DNA of 59,669 bases from Spirochaetales bacterium (GCA_016936555.1 JAFGXR010000084.1:1-59669), one strand, 5' to 3'. Shown: positions 34,330-43,852, numbered from the stretch's first letter. Translations and numbers: made by a program. Notes: generated from the sequence alone by a model not told the origin.

Positions 34330-36183
34330 ATGAGTGATCTAACCTATAGTGAAGCAGCGGAATTTCTAAACGTCTCACCGGCAACTATCCGGAACTGGGC
34401 CAGGCAGGGGGTCCTCTCATCAATCTCCGGCTCACTCATTTCCCGGAATTCCGCCAGGTCCTTCAAGAATGAAATGGCAAAGGGAAAGTCCAACAGGCTT
34501 ACGAGCAGAGCAAACAAGTATTCAGCTCACAGGACTTTTATTCCCGGAGAATACGTACCCCCGGAAGTTGACAAATCGAGTCTGTCCGCCATCTCTCATA
34601 TTTCCGAATTAAGGGAAAGCGATCCCGCTACGGTTCTCTTCAGTTTTTTTCAGAACAGAACTGAAAACCTTAAGAGCGGAAATCTCCAGAGAATCCGGAA
34701 TGAAATGGAGATCTGGCACAATGAACTGGGTTTTCCCGATACTGAAATAATCCGGGAAAAAATATCGCGATTGTCCCTTCCGGAAATGCCCGATACAGCC
34801 GGTCTTCTCTACCAGATTCTCCAGAAAGAAGGCCGGAAATCAAAAGAAGGTTCTTATTACACTCCACCACCGATGGCTGAAGAGATTCTCCGCTTCTATT
34901 CTGGAGAATGGAGTACTTTTCTCGATCCCTGTTGCGGCTCCGGCATATTTCTTCTCTCCGCGGCCAGGATCACCGGCTCTCCGCTTCATATATCAGGATG
35001 GGATACTGATGAAACTGCAGTTCACATTGCCCGGTTAAACCTGATGCTCCTTTTTCCGGAGATGGATTTTGAACCGGATATTACTGTCAGGAATCCCCTG
35101 ATTGAGACTTCCTCAAGGGGATTTTTCGACCTTATAGCTTCAAATCCGCCCTGGGGGCATCATTTCTCCAGAAAAGAATTGGAGATCTTAAGAAAAAAAT
35201 ACCCGGAAATTCGCTCGGGAGAGTCTTTCTCTTATTTTTTACAGGCTTCCCTTCCCCTGTTAAATGAAAAGGGAACTCTTTCATTTCTCCTACCCCAGGC
35301 TTTTTTGAATGTGAACACTCATAGAGATATCAGAGCGGAACTTTTAAAGGAATACTCGATTCCCTATGTCGTATATTACGGTAAAGTATTCAGTAAAGTG
35401 CAGACACCTGTTATCAGACTGGATCTTCAGAAAAAGAGAGGGAAAGTGATGACAACTGTATTAAAAGATAACCGCATTTTCTCTGCAGACAGTGCCCGCT
35501 TTTCATTAAATCCCTTCTGTATCTATGATCTGAACATGACGGCTCGTGATACTGACATATTTGAAAGGATTTTCAATCGACCCCATGGAAACCTTAAGGA
35601 AAATGCCGAATGGACTCTCGGCGTTGTTTCAGGTAATAACAGCCGTTTTATAACCCCGTTGCCGGCAGAGAATACCTATCCCATAGTGAGCGGTCAGGAT
35701 ATTGAGCCTTTCAGGATCAGAAAGCCGGAGAAATATCTCTATTACGAAAGAGAGAGGCTTCAGCAGTGCGCACCCTTGAACCAGTACCGAAGAAAACCGA
35801 AAATCGTTTACCGGTTCATTACAGGGAAACCGGTTTTTGCTTTGGACAGAAGGGGATTTGTCACTTTGAATTCCGCCAATTCCTTTTATTCCGAAGATGA
35901 AACTGAACCGGAAGTCCTTGTCGCGCTTTTCAATTCCTCCCTGTACAGATTTATTCTGAAAAAAAAGTTCAACAGTATCAAGGTGCTCCGCAGTCATCTG
36001 GAATATCTGCCGCTGCCGCATCTCTCGGAAGCGGAACGTACACCTTTGAAAGAGCTGGCCCTGGAGGCGGAAAGTGGGAAAAAGTTATCGGAATCACTAC
36101 TGGAGGCAATAGATGTCAAAGTGTTCGATCTCTACAATATAAAACACAGTGACAGAACATATATAAGGAAATTCGTTCAATGA
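34330..36183 (+). CDS. Orphan N6-adenine-type DNA methyltransferase with N-terminal HTH
   Basis: 617 aa. An N-terminal MerR-like helix-turn-helix (~3-50, [20 protein letters not shown]) precedes a gamma-type amino-methyltransferase: YYTPP (motif X, ~176), DPCCGSG (199-205, SAM loop) and NPPW (272-275, catalytic). The C-terminal ~430-617 resembles a TaqI-type target-recognition region ([24 protein letters not shown]). No nuclease gene lies next to it; pth follows at once (ATGA overlap). Upstream of the ATG there is no ribosome site. It could be a solitary regulatory methylase or a type IIG/BREX-like enzyme missing its partner. Sequence specificity is unknown. Confidence 0.85.
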   Translation: MSDLTYSEAAEFLNVSPATIRNWARQGVLSSISGSLISRNSARSFKNEMAKGKSNRLTSRANKYSAHRTFIPGEYVPPEVDKSSLSAISHISELRESDPATVLFSFFQNRTENLKSGNLQRIRNEMEIWHNELGFPDTEIIREKISRLSLPEMPDTAGLLYQILQKEGRKSKEGSYYTPPPMAEEILRFYSGEWSTFLDPCCGSGIFLLSAARITGSPLHISGWDTDETAVHIARLNLMLLFPEMDFEPDITVRNPLIETSSRGFFDLIASNPPWGHHFSRKELEILRKKYPEIRSGESFSYFLQASLPLLNEKGTLSFLLPQAFLNVNTHRDIRAELLKEYSIPYVVYYGKVFSKVQTPVIRLDLQKKRGKVMTTVLKDNRIFSADSARFSLNPFCIYDLNMTARDTDIFERIFNRPHGNLKENAEWTLGVVSGNNSRFITPLPAENTYPIVSGQDIEPFRIRKPEKYLYYERERLQQCAPLNQYRRKPKIVYRFITGKPVFALDRRGFVTLNSANSFYSEDETEPEVLVALFNSSLYRFILKKKFNSIKVLRSHLEYLPLPHLSEAERTPLKELALEAESGKKLSESLLEAIDVKVFDLYNIKHSDRTYIRKFVQ

Positions 36184-36746
36184 TAAAAATGATGGTTTTT
36201 CTGGGTAATCCCGGATTGCAGTATAGAAATACAAGACACAATGCGGCCTGGCTCTGCTGTGAATACATGGATGAACTTAAAAACGGTTCCTGGCAGAAAA
36301 AATTCAAGGGAAGCTGGCTGAGTTCCGGCACCGGTGATAGAAAAGTCGTCTGCCTGAAACCGGAAACCTATATGAATAAAAGCGGAGAATCTGTTGGCGC
36401 GGCCGCATCTTTCTTCAAAATAAAAGCCGATGAGATCCTGGTTGTACACGATGATCTGGAGCTTTCTTTCGGTGAAATCGGTTTCAGAACCGGCGGGGGG
36501 CTGGCCGGTCACAACGGCTTGAAATCGATAGCCGCTCAACTAGGAACGAAAGATTTCCACAGATTCCGCATCGGCATCGGCCGGCCGGTTCACGGCACTG
36601 CGGCCTCGTGGGTCACTGGCCGCTTTACCAGCGAAGAAGAGATACATCTCCCGCTGATTCTGGAAAAGTCCGCCGGAATAATCATGAATTTCCCGGGCAG
36701 GGAAACAGGTACCATTGAGCAGGGCAAAATAAGCGTGATTCAGTAG
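36180..36746 (+). CDS. pth: Peptidyl-tRNA hydrolase
   Basis: Releases tRNA from peptidyl-tRNA drop-off products. [18 protein letters not shown] includes the catalytic His20 and Asn10; [32 protein letters not shown] and [10 protein letters not shown] complete the family signature. 188 aa is normal. The ATG overlaps the stop of the methyltransferase gene, so its translation depends on that gene. This is unusual for a near-essential gene, so another promoter may exist inside the methylase. Its 3' end overlaps the end of ahcY by seven bases. Confidence 0.97.
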   Translation: MIKMMVFLGNPGLQYRNTRHNAAWLCCEYMDELKNGSWQKKFKGSWLSSGTGDRKVVCLKPETYMNKSGESVGAAASFFKIKADEILVVHDDLELSFGEIGFRTGGGLAGHNGLKSIAAQLGTKDFHRFRIGIGRPVHGTAASWVTGRFTSEEEIHLPLILEKSAGIIMNFPGRETGTIEQGKISVIQ

Positions 36747-38155
36747 CGATAGTGGTCCGGCTTATAGGGACCGGTTACATTTACGCCGATATAATCCGCC
36801 TGTTCTCCATTGAGTTGCGACAACTTCACGCCGAGATGATCGAGATGAAGAGCCGCGACTTCTTCATCGAGTTTTCTGGGCAGGGTATATACATCTATAT
36901 CCAGATCTTTCCCCCTCTTCCACAAATCCATCTGAGCCAGGATCTGATTGGAGAACGAGCAGGACATGACAAAGGATGGATGACCTGTCGCACACCCGAG
37001 ATTGACGAGGCGTCCTTCAGCCAGAATGAAAATGGCATGTCCGTCGGGAAAGGTATAGAGATCCACCTGAGGTTTGACTTCCATTCGGGAAACCCCATCC
37101 ATTGCCTTGAGGCGGTTAATCTGAATTTCATTATCGAAATGTCCGATATTGCAGCATATGGCATGATCCTTCATTTTTATCATATGTTCCAGGCGGATAA
37201 TATCGCGGTTCCCCGTCGCCGTAACGAAAATATCCCCTTCTTCAAGAGAATCTTCAATCGGCTTGACCACGTATCCTGCCATGGCCGCCTGAAGGGCGCA
37301 GATCGGGTCAACCTCATTGATAATGACCTTAGCCCCCAGCCCTTTCATCGATTCGGCACACCCCTTGCCCACATCACCGTATCCGCAGATGACGACGGTT
37401 TTTCCGGCGATCATTACATCCGTAGCCCTTTTAATGCCGTCAGCAAGAGATTCGCGGCATCCGTATTTATTATCGAACTTTGATTTTGTCACAGAATCAT
37501 TGACGTTGACCGCGGGCACGAGAAGAGTCTTGTCCTGTGCCATTCTGTAAAGCCTGTGTACCCCGGTTGTTGTCTCTTCCGATATTCCCTGAAGGTTTTC
37601 TGCAACCCGCTGCCAGAAATTTTCATCTTCAGAGTGTATTTTTTTTAATAGTTGCTTTATTACAGTCTCTTCTTCCGATCCCGAAGGAGAATCAACCCAT
37701 GGATCTCCTTTTTCCATTTCCAGCCCTTTATGAACGAGAAGAGAGGCGTCTCCTCCGTCATCGACTATCAGGTGAGGGCCCGAATCTCCATGCCTAAGAG
37801 CCCTGAATGTACAGTTCCAGTAATCGTCCAGTGACTCGCCTTTCCAGGCGAATACGGGAATTCCCGTCGATGCAATCGCAGCCGCCGCATGATCCTGGGT
37901 GGAGAATATATTACAGGATGCCCATCGGACATCGGCCCCCAGCTCAACCAGAGTTTCGATCAGAACCGCCGTCTGTATCGTCATATGAAGGGATCCCGTA
38001 ATACGGGCGCCCCTGAGAGGCTTCCTGTCTCCGTACTTTTTTCTCAGAGTCATAAGCCCGGGCATCTCCTTTTCTGCTATACTGATTTCCTTTCTTCCCC
38101 ACTCTGCAAGTTCCGGGTCGGCTATGAGAAAAGGCACATTGTCAAACAGATTCAT
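36740..38155 (-). CDS. ahcY: Adenosylhomocysteinase (S-adenosylhomocysteine hydrolase)
   Basis: Splits S-adenosylhomocysteine to adenosine and homocysteine in a NAD-dependent reaction. Clear motifs: [48 protein letters not shown] (NAD fold) and [19 protein letters not shown]. 471 aa, like the longer bacterial form. The C-terminus DHYRY is the conserved Lys/His-Tyr-Arg-Tyr end. RBS GAGGAG lies eight bases before the ATG. It converges on pth and is divergent from mtnN across 105 bases. Having this enzyme beside MtnN and LuxS gives two routes for the same by-product. Confidence 0.97.
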   Translation of the reverse strand: MNLFDNVPFLIADPELAEWGRKEISIAEKEMPGLMTLRKKYGDRKPLRGARITGSLHMTIQTAVLIETLVELGADVRWASCNIFSTQDHAAAAIASTGIPVFAWKGESLDDYWNCTFRALRHGDSGPHLIVDDGGDASLLVHKGLEMEKGDPWVDSPSGSEEETVIKQLLKKIHSEDENFWQRVAENLQGISEETTTGVHRLYRMAQDKTLLVPAVNVNDSVTKSKFDNKYGCRESLADGIKRATDVMIAGKTVVICGYGDVGKGCAESMKGLGAKVIINEVDPICALQAAMAGYVVKPIEDSLEEGDIFVTATGNRDIIRLEHMIKMKDHAICCNIGHFDNEIQINRLKAMDGVSRMEVKPQVDLYTFPDGHAIFILAEGRLVNLGCATGHPSFVMSCSFSNQILAQMDLWKRGKDLDIDVYTLPRKLDEEVAALHLDHLGVKLSQLNGEQADYIGVNVTGPYKPDHYRY

Positions 38156-38225
38156 ATGTAAACTCCTCTACAACTAATAATATTATGGCTCCCCTTTACT
38201 TTTTGGGCAAATAAATCCTTCTCTA

Positions 38226-38254
38226 TTGAATAATGGACAGTCAATGATTACATT
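38226..38254 (+). promoter_or_regulatory. Promoter of mtnN-luxS, consistent with a leaderless transcript
   Basis: TTGAAT (38226-38231), 17 bases and TACATT (38249-38254), then AAAGCC and the ATG at 38261. A start seven bases after the -10 would fall on the A of ATG. No ribosome site lies before mtnN. Confidence 0.55.
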
Positions 38255-38260
38255 AAAGCC

Positions 38261-38986
38261 ATGAAAATAGGAATAATCGGCGCAATGGCCGAAGAAATAG
38301 AAGACCTGAAAAACCGGATGGGCAGTTTCAAAACCGAAGAGCGTGCCGGATTCACCTTCTACAGCGGAAAATTGAAGAACGAGGAAATCATTCTTCTTCT
38401 GTCGGGCATAGGAAAAGTCAACGCAGCTATGGGAACAACTCTTATGATAGAGAGATACAGCCCCGATTGCATAATCAACACCGGATCCGCCGGCGGATTC
38501 TCTCCCGATCTGTCGATAGGCGATGTGGTTATTTCCACGGAAGTGCGCCATCACGATGTGGATGCGACGGTTTTCGGATACGAATACGGACAGGTTCCCA
38601 GAATGCCGGCGGCTTTTATCCCCAACAATATATTAGTGGAGATAGCCGAAAAAGCCGTGGATAAACTGGACAACGTGGGAACCATGAAGGGCCTGATAGC
38701 CACAGGCGATTCTTTCATGCACAAAGATGATCACATTCATGCTGTACGGGAAAAACTGCCGACCATTATGGCGGCGGAAATGGAAGCAGCCTCCATTGCC
38801 CAGTGTTGCCACAATTACGCTCTTCCCTTTGTCATTATCAGGGCTATATCCGATATTACTGGCGACAAGGACAATCAGGTGGAGTTTGAAGATTTCCTGA
38901 AAGTAGCTGCCGTCAATTCCGCGACGATGGTTATGGAAATTATTGCACTGATAAATCAATATGAAATCACACATTTCGGAGATTAA
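38261..38986 (+). CDS. mtnN: 5'-methylthioadenosine/S-adenosylhomocysteine nucleosidase
   Basis: Removes adenine from S-adenosylhomocysteine and methylthioadenosine, giving S-ribosylhomocysteine for LuxS. Motifs: IGIIGAMAEEI (catalytic Glu), NTGSAGGF, AAEMEAASIAQ (ribose-binding Glu/Met), and RAISDITG (catalytic Asp). 241 aa is usual. There is no Shine-Dalgarno sequence; a promoter sits so that the message begins at the ATG. luxS follows after one base, so the two consecutive steps share a transcript. Confidence 0.96.
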   Translation: MKIGIIGAMAEEIEDLKNRMGSFKTEERAGFTFYSGKLKNEEIILLLSGIGKVNAAMGTTLMIERYSPDCIINTGSAGGFSPDLSIGDVVISTEVRHHDVDATVFGYEYGQVPRMPAAFIPNNILVEIAEKAVDKLDNVGTMKGLIATGDSFMHKDDHIHAVREKLPTIMAAEMEAASIAQCCHNYALPFVIIRAISDITGDKDNQVEFEDFLKVAAVNSATMVMEIIALINQYEITHFGD

Positions 38987-38987
38987 T

Positions 38988-39467
38988 ATGGAAAAAATCG
39001 CAAGCTTTACCATTGATCATATCAAACTGATCCGGGGAATATATCTCTCGAGAGTCGATGAGGTCGGAGAAGATTTCGTTTCCACTTTCGATATCAGAAT
39101 GAAGGAGCCGAACAGGGAACCGGTCATCGATGTTCCTGCCCTGCATGCTATGGAGCATCTGGCCGCTACTTTTTTAAGAAATGATCCCGAATGGGCGGAA
39201 AAAACCGTATATTTCGGCCCCATGGGCTGCCGAACCGGTAATTATGTCCTGTTCAAAGGGAAACTCGAATCGAAGGATATCATTGAAATTATGAAAAAGC
39301 TTTTCAGCTTTATAGCTTCATATGAGGGAGAAATTCCCGGGGCATCTGCAAAGGATTGCGGAAACTATCTGTCCATGGATCTTCCCATGGCAAAGTATGA
39401 AGCCCGCAGATTCCTGCAGGAGGTTCTTGAAAACATCAAACCGGAAAATCTCAACTATCCGGAATAA
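38988..39467 (+). CDS. luxS: S-ribosylhomocysteine lyase (autoinducer-2 synthase)
   Basis: Cleaves S-ribosylhomocysteine to homocysteine and DPD, the precursor of autoinducer-2. The start MEKIASFTIDH is favoured by GGAG seven bases upstream; an in-frame start at 38961 inside mtnN is rejected. Metal site: His53, Glu56 and His57 (HAMEH), and Cys124 (DCGNY). Catalytic Cys81 is in GPMGCRTG. 159 aa is normal. It is co-transcribed with mtnN. AI-2 output may serve signalling or just be a by-product; no receptor was seen. Confidence 0.97.
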   Translation: MEKIASFTIDHIKLIRGIYLSRVDEVGEDFVSTFDIRMKEPNREPVIDVPALHAMEHLAATFLRNDPEWAEKTVYFGPMGCRTGNYVLFKGKLESKDIIEIMKKLFSFIASYEGEIPGASAKDCGNYLSMDLPMAKYEARRFLQEVLENIKPENLNYPE

Positions 39468-39495
39468 TTTCCGAGCCTTTTCCCCTGGATTCTCT

Positions 39496-39501
39496 TATAA
39501 T
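39496..39501 (+). promoter_or_regulatory. -10 element of pgl, possible leaderless start
   Basis: A consensus TATAAT ends eight bases before the ATG of pgl, which has no ribosome site. No convincing -35 is seen. Confidence 0.45.
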
Positions 39502-39509
39502 TATATTTG

Positions 39510-40220
39510 ATGAAAGAACTGAAGAACTACAGGGATCTGGACCTGATGAGCACCGATGCCGCTCGGAGCATAAGGGATTATATGATAGAAGTTCTCAGGG
39601 ATAAAAAGTCCTTCTCCCTGATTCTCTCGGGCGGTTCCATACTTCAGCCTCTCTACAGAACACTTTTTTATATCGATTCACTCCCCTGGGAGAAAATTCA
39701 TTTTTTTATAACCGATGAACGCTGCCTGCCCAATAAGGATCTGGAGAGCAACTTTCAAAGCGCTGTGAAAAACCTGCTGAAAAGAAGCAATATTCCGCTT
39801 CAGAATATACACTGGATCAATCCGGAAATAAATCCCCTCGAACAGGCGGCAAAAGAATATGAAAACACTCTGGTACATTATCTCGGTTCTAACGATAATT
39901 CCTTTGATCTCGTTCTTCTGACTATGGGACCTGACGGTCATGTAGCGTCCCTTTTTCCGGGATTTGCAGCTCTAATGGAGAAAAGAAAACTCGTCGTTCT
40001 TACAGATAAAGCATTACTCGATCCCCGGGTTCAGCGAATTACAATGACACTGCCGGCTCTCAATAAAACGAGGAGGATCATGTTTTTCCTCAGTGACGAG
40101 AACTGTTCCTCCATCCTCGAAGAAATAATGGGCCGCCAAGCCGAAGATAAATTCAACTATCCTGCTGAATTGGTACGCGGATCTGAGAATTATCAGATCT
40201 GGTATATTCTGCGCAACTGA
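39510..40220 (+). CDS. pgl: 6-phosphogluconolactonase
   Basis: Hydrolyses 6-phosphogluconolactone in the oxidative pentose-phosphate pathway. SLILSGGSILQPLYRTL, HFFITDERCLP, SNFQSA and MGPDGHVASLFPG are the DevB/SOL-type signature; RRIMFFLSDENC ends the core. 236 aa. ATG at 39510 directly follows a TTG that could also be read as a start. It lacks a ribosome site, with TATAAT eight bases upstream. Glucose-6-phosphate dehydrogenase is not in this window. Confidence 0.93.
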   Translation: MKELKNYRDLDLMSTDAARSIRDYMIEVLRDKKSFSLILSGGSILQPLYRTLFYIDSLPWEKIHFFITDERCLPNKDLESNFQSAVKNLLKRSNIPLQNIHWINPEINPLEQAAKEYENTLVHYLGSNDNSFDLVLLTMGPDGHVASLFPGFAALMEKRKLVVLTDKALLDPRVQRITMTLPALNKTRRIMFFLSDENCSSILEEIMGRQAEDKFNYPAELVRGSENYQIWYILRN

Positions 40221-40221
40221 C

Positions 40222-40227
40222 TATAAT
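40222..40227 (+). promoter_or_regulatory. -10 element of the PilZ gene, possible leaderless start
   Basis: A consensus TATAAT ends seven bases before the ATG of the PilZ gene. It starts two bases after the pgl stop. No clear -35 and no ribosome site. Confidence 0.45.
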
Positions 40228-40234
40228 TTACAGT

Positions 40235-41197
40235 ATGACGACTCCCAATACCCTATCACTATTCGGATCCTGGTTTGCCGGCCCCGGAGAAATTGTCTTT
40301 CTGTCCGCTATGATTCTTCTCCTGGCGGGGATTACAGGCTTCAGCTATTTCTTCTACAAAAACAAACAGCGTCAGGAGCATTCCAGATTGATGAAGAAAA
40401 AGTTCGACACTTATCTCCTCCGGCTGAATCTCAATGACAGAGAGCTGGCCTATATTATGAAACTGACAGCATTTCTTGATTCGGAAGATTTGAAATACCA
40501 TATGCTGACAGATAGAAGGACCTTTTCGTCCTGTGCAGACTCTCTTGGAAAAAAAGAAAAGCCTCCCGAAGGATTGAGGGCTGAACTGGAAAAGAAACTT
40601 AATTTTCCAGCAAAGACGGTTTCTGCTAACTATTTCTCCAGTGAAGAACTGCCCGTAGGGATGCCAGCCCTCATTATTTTAAATGAAACAAACAAATTCA
40701 CAGCTGAAATCGAGGAAAACAGAAAAGACGCTCTCCGGCTGAAAATAAAGAAACAAATCCCGCCTTTGCAGGAAGGCACTCCTCTCAATGTTTATTTTCA
40801 CGATAATCAGAAGATTTTCACCATAAATACAAATGTGCTGGAACAGAAAGAGAACTGGATTTCCGTCTCTCACAGCCTGCTCCAATCGCAGAAACGAAGA
40901 GCTTTTAAGAGAAGACGGGTTAAGCTCCCGGTTATGGTTAAACATCTGGATATGGATGATATGGCCCTGCACTCCTATATAACCGATATAAGCGAAGGGG
41001 GAGCGAGCCTGGAGAACCCTGACTTTCAGTTCAGGAAGCATGACAGGATCATTCTCTATTATCATATAGATACCGATGAAGGTTTCCAGATTCGCGGGGA
41101 GGTTCTGCGCCTTTCCGCAAAAGGACGGATTATTCATATAAGTTTTCTCGATAGAGACTTGACAATAAGGAGCAGAATCAAAACTATTGTAAAATAA
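40235..41197 (+). CDS. Membrane-anchored PilZ-domain protein (c-di-GMP effector)
   Basis: 320 aa. An N-terminal membrane helix (~18-42) is followed by a charged linker and a YcgR-like N-domain (~160-215, PLQEGTPLNVYFHDNQ). A PilZ domain spans ~220-320: KRRAFKRRRVKLPV carries the RxxxR motif and TDISEGGASLEN the D/NxSxxG motif, so c-di-GMP binding is expected. In spirochaetes such proteins influence motility or envelope processes. The ATG has no ribosome site, and TATAAT precedes it by seven bases. Its TAA overlaps the ATG of the CDF gene. Confidence 0.88.
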   Translation: MTTPNTLSLFGSWFAGPGEIVFLSAMILLLAGITGFSYFFYKNKQRQEHSRLMKKKFDTYLLRLNLNDRELAYIMKLTAFLDSEDLKYHMLTDRRTFSSCADSLGKKEKPPEGLRAELEKKLNFPAKTVSANYFSSEELPVGMPALIILNETNKFTAEIEENRKDALRLKIKKQIPPLQEGTPLNVYFHDNQKIFTINTNVLEQKENWISVSHSLLQSQKRRAFKRRRVKLPVMVKHLDMDDMALHSYITDISEGGASLENPDFQFRKHDRIILYYHIDTDEGFQIRGEVLRLSAKGRIIHISFLDRDLTIRSRIKTIVK

Positions 41198-42135
41198 TGA
41201 ACAGCCTTTCCAGAAGCCGGTTAATAAAACGCTCTTCCATTGTCAGTGCCTTCGGCAATGCTTTTCTCTCCCTGTTGAAAATTGTTGCAGGACTGGCTAG
41301 CCATTCCCTGGCTCTCGTCGGAGACGGCATCGATTCGGCAACTGATATCGCCACATCTCTCCTGACTTTTTTCACGGCGTCCATAGCGGCCGAGCCGCCG
41401 GACAGAGAGCATCCATGGGGACACGAAAGAGCCGAAACGATTTCTACGAAAATCCTCTCCTTTATTATTTTCTTTGCCGGTGGACAGCTGGCGATCAAAT
41501 CAATACAGGAAATCATTAGCCGATCTCAGGGAGAGCTGCCGGGCATCTGGGCGATATATGCGACTCTGATTTCCATTGGAGGGAAAACACTTCTGGCCCT
41601 GTACAAATTTCATACGGGAAAGAAAACAGACTCGCCGATGCTTATTGCCGACGGTAAAAACATGAGAAACGATATTATTATTTCCATGACAGTACTAATA
41701 GGTCTGATTTTCACACGGATTCTGGGTATAGCCCTGATAGACTCGATTATAGCTCTTCTGGTCAGCTTCTGGATAATAGGTGTGGCTTTTTCCATCTTCA
41801 GGGAAACATCACTCGAATTAATGGATTCCATTGACGACAAAGAGATCTACAACAGAATTTTCGAAGCTGCCGAACGGGTCGACGGCGCCCTGAATCCACA
41901 TAAAATGCGAATCAGAAAAATGAACCGTTTTTATGTCGTCGATATCGATATTGAAGTTGACGGCTCTCTGACCGTAAAAGAAGGACACGATATATCCCTC
42001 CGCCTAGATGAAGAAATCAGAACTTCCATTGATAATATTTATGATATTATGATTCACATCGAGCCGGCAGGTGCGGGAGAGCACAAGGAGAAATACGGCC
42101 TTAAAAAGGAAGATTTATGGAAATCAGATATATAG
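41197..42135 (+). CDS. Cation diffusion facilitator (CDF) metal transporter
   Basis: Exports divalent metal with proton exchange. 312 aa, six membrane helices, and a cytosolic C-terminal domain (~215-290, VVDIDIEVDGSLTVKEGHDI). TM2 has D46 and D50 (DGIDSATD), as in FieF. TM5 has ADGKNMRND, where FieF's zinc ligand His is an Asn and the last Asp is kept, so metal choice may differ from zinc. HPWGHERAE is the family site. Translation is coupled to the PilZ gene (TAATG), and the GNAT gene overlaps its end by 19 bases. Confidence 0.92.
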   Translation: MNSLSRSRLIKRSSIVSAFGNAFLSLLKIVAGLASHSLALVGDGIDSATDIATSLLTFFTASIAAEPPDREHPWGHERAETISTKILSFIIFFAGGQLAIKSIQEIISRSQGELPGIWAIYATLISIGGKTLLALYKFHTGKKTDSPMLIADGKNMRNDIIISMTVLIGLIFTRILGIALIDSIIALLVSFWIIGVAFSIFRETSLELMDSIDDKEIYNRIFEAAERVDGALNPHKMRIRKMNRFYVVDIDIEVDGSLTVKEGHDISLRLDEEIRTSIDNIYDIMIHIEPAGAGEHKEKYGLKKEDLWKSDI

Positions 42136-42536
42136 TTGCCGACTGGAGCAAACACAAAGAGGAATTGAGCTCGGTCCGTTATGAAGTTTTTGTCCTCGGG
42201 CAGAATGTTCCACTCGAACTGGAAATGGACGAAGCCGACAGCCGGTATAACCATATTCTGGCCCTCGATGGAGAAAAACCGATCGGTACGGCCAGATTGA
42301 CAACTGACGGTCATATCGGCCGGGTTGCTGTCCTGAAAGAGTACAGAAGCCGGGGTATTGGCCGGGAATTGATCCTCCATATCGAGGAGATCGCCTTCGA
42401 ACTGGGTTTTGATCAGGTGGAACTGGGCGCCCAGCTTCACGCGATCCCCTTCTATGAAAAACTGGGTTACGAGCCTTTCGGAGAGACATATATGGATGCG
42501 GGGATCGAACACCGCCATATGAAAAAAACACTTTAA
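42117..42536 (+). CDS. GNAT-family N-acetyltransferase
   Basis: 139 aa, single GNAT fold of the ElaA/YjcF type. The acetyl-CoA loop is VAVLKEYRSRGIGRELI (motif A, RxxGIG), and AQLHAIPFYEKLGYEPFGE is motif B, family-typical. The start ATG lies inside the CDF gene with GGAAG upstream. The acceptor is unknown. Confidence 0.92.
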   Translation: MEIRYIVADWSKHKEELSSVRYEVFVLGQNVPLELEMDEADSRYNHILALDGEKPIGTARLTTDGHIGRVAVLKEYRSRGIGRELILHIEEIAFELGFDQVELGAQLHAIPFYEKLGYEPFGETYMDAGIEHRHMKKTL

Positions 42537-42540
42537 AGAC

Positions 42541-42569
42541 TTGATAAAAGAAATCCAATAGATTATCTT
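42541..42569 (+). promoter_or_regulatory. Promoter of the ferredoxin gene
   Basis: TTGATA (42541-42546), 17 bases and TATCTT (42564-42569), in the 108-base gap before the ferredoxin start. A small stem CGGCAT/ATGCCG follows at 42583-42598, within the leader. Confidence 0.5.
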
Positions 42570-42644
42570 CAAATAAATATTTCGGCATTATTATGCCGGA
42601 TAAATAACTTCTATGATCTTCATTGAAGATTAATGGGGAACTAT

Positions 42645-42818
42645 ATGGCTTATTCAATTGTAAAAGATGACTGCGTGAACTGCGGTGCCTGCGAAGGTGA
42701 ATGTCCCGTTGACGCAATTTCTGAGAAAGATGATGCAAGAATAATCGATGCCGATACATGTATCGATTGCGGCGCCTGTGCAGACGTATGTCCCACAGAG
42801 TGTATTAATCCCGCATAA
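42645..42818 (+). CDS. 2[4Fe-4S] ferredoxin
   Basis: 57 aa. Two cluster motifs are complete: CVNCGACEGECP (first CxxCxxCxxxC with P) and CIDCGACADVCP. Clostridial-type ferredoxin of this size carries low-potential electrons; NifJ in this window is a natural partner. GGGGAAC, five bases before the ATG, favours MAYSIVKDD; an in-frame ATG four codons upstream has no ribosome site. It is a single-gene unit with its own promoter and terminator. Confidence 0.96.
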   Translation: MAYSIVKDDCVNCGACEGECPVDAISEKDDARIIDADTCIDCGACADVCPTECINPA

Positions 42819-42840
42819 GCGGTTTTTTTCAGAAATCATG

Positions 42841-42866
42841 AAGCTCCCTTCCATGGGAGCTTTTTT
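42841..42866 (+). terminator. Rho-independent terminator of the ferredoxin gene
   Basis: AAGCTCCC and GGGAGCTT form an eight-base-pair stem with a six-base loop, followed by a T run, 22 bases after the stop. Confidence 0.9.
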
Positions 42867-42895
42867 AATCTTCATAAAGGATTCAGGAGTAGGGA

Positions 42896-43852
42896 ATGAA
42901 CTGGGAACTTGTAAAAAAGAGATCTGACATAATCAGGAAAATCAGAGATTTTTTTAATGAGAAAGGATACCTGGAAGTCGATACCCCGCTCCTTTCTCCG
43001 GATCTCATCCCCGAATCCAGTATAGAAATATTCAAAACCGAACTTGTCAATCCCTACAGAGGGAACAGAGATCTCTATCTCATCCCCTCCCCTGAAATCT
43101 GGATGAAAAAACTACTCTCCCAGGGCAGTGGAGATATCTTTCAGATCTGCAAGAGTTTCAGAAACAGTGAACAGACAGGACGGCAGCATAATTCGGAGTT
43201 TACCATGCTCGAATGGTATAAAACAGGTTTCAATTATATGGACAATATCAGTGAAACCGAGGATCTTTTCCGTTTTCTGACCGATGAAAACTCGCCGGAG
43301 TACATCAGACCTCCTTTTACCCGCATGACCATGGAGGAAGCCTTCGTCAATTACGCCGGCTTTTCACTGGAAGCTAATTTCGAGAGAGAACAGCTATTCA
43401 GCCAATGCCTGCGCCTCGATCTAAAACCCGACAGGGAGGACAGCTGGGAGGTTCTTTTCAACCGCATTTTCATCGATAGGGTCGAGCCTTCTCTCCCTCA
43501 GGAAAAACCGCTGGTCCTCTACAATTACCCTTCCCGAATCAAAACTCTGGCCCGGGATATAGAAGGGACTGTCTGGTCTGAAAGATGGGAGCTTTACGGA
43601 GGTGGCATGGAACTGGCGAACTGTTTTACCGAGGAGACGGATCAGCGGAAAATCAGGGAATTCTACGCTGAGGAAAAGGCCCTGAAAGATTCATTTTCCC
43701 CTGTCAGCCATCATGTTGATGAAAACTTCTATCGGTTTTTCGGGGTGGGATTTCCCGCCACATCCGGTGTGGCGATGGGCCTGGACCGACTTATCATGTT
43801 ATTAACAGGAGAGAGCACGATCGGGGGGGTGATTTTATTCCCCCTCTTATGA
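42896..43852 (+). CDS. epmA: EF-P lysyl-lysine ligase (GenX/PoxA-type)
   Basis: A truncated class II lysyl-tRNA synthetase paralogue without the anticodon-binding domain. It attaches (beta-)lysine to EF-P. Motifs: RDFFNEKGYLEVDTP (motif 1), CKSFRNSEQTGRQHNSEF (motif 2) and the C-terminal GVAMGLDRLIMLL (motif 3). 318 aa is the EpmA length. GGAGTAGGG is just before the ATG. efp follows 42 bases later, which supports the assignment. The partner EpmB aminomutase is not in this window. Confidence 0.95.
   Translation: MNWELVKKRSDIIRKIRDFFNEKGYLEVDTPLLSPDLIPESSIEIFKTELVNPYRGNRDLYLIPSPEIWMKKLLSQGSGDIFQICKSFRNSEQTGRQHNSEFTMLEWYKTGFNYMDNISETEDLFRFLTDENSPEYIRPPFTRMTMEEAFVNYAGFSLEANFEREQLFSQCLRLDLKPDREDSWEVLFNRIFIDRVEPSLPQEKPLVLYNYPSRIKTLARDIEGTVWSERWELYGGGMELANCFTEETDQRKIREFYAEEKALKDSFSPVSHHVDENFYRFFGVGFPATSGVAMGLDRLIMLLTGESTIGGVILFPLL

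Noticed and set aside
36752-37483. A 243-codon frame on the plus strand inside ahcY
   Set aside because: ahcY is certain by motifs; the antisense frame has no signal or family pattern.
38156-38260. A SAH riboswitch between ahcY and mtnN
   Set aside because: The gap is 105 bases, contains no conserved riboswitch core that I can see, and the mtnN promoter sits directly at the start codon.
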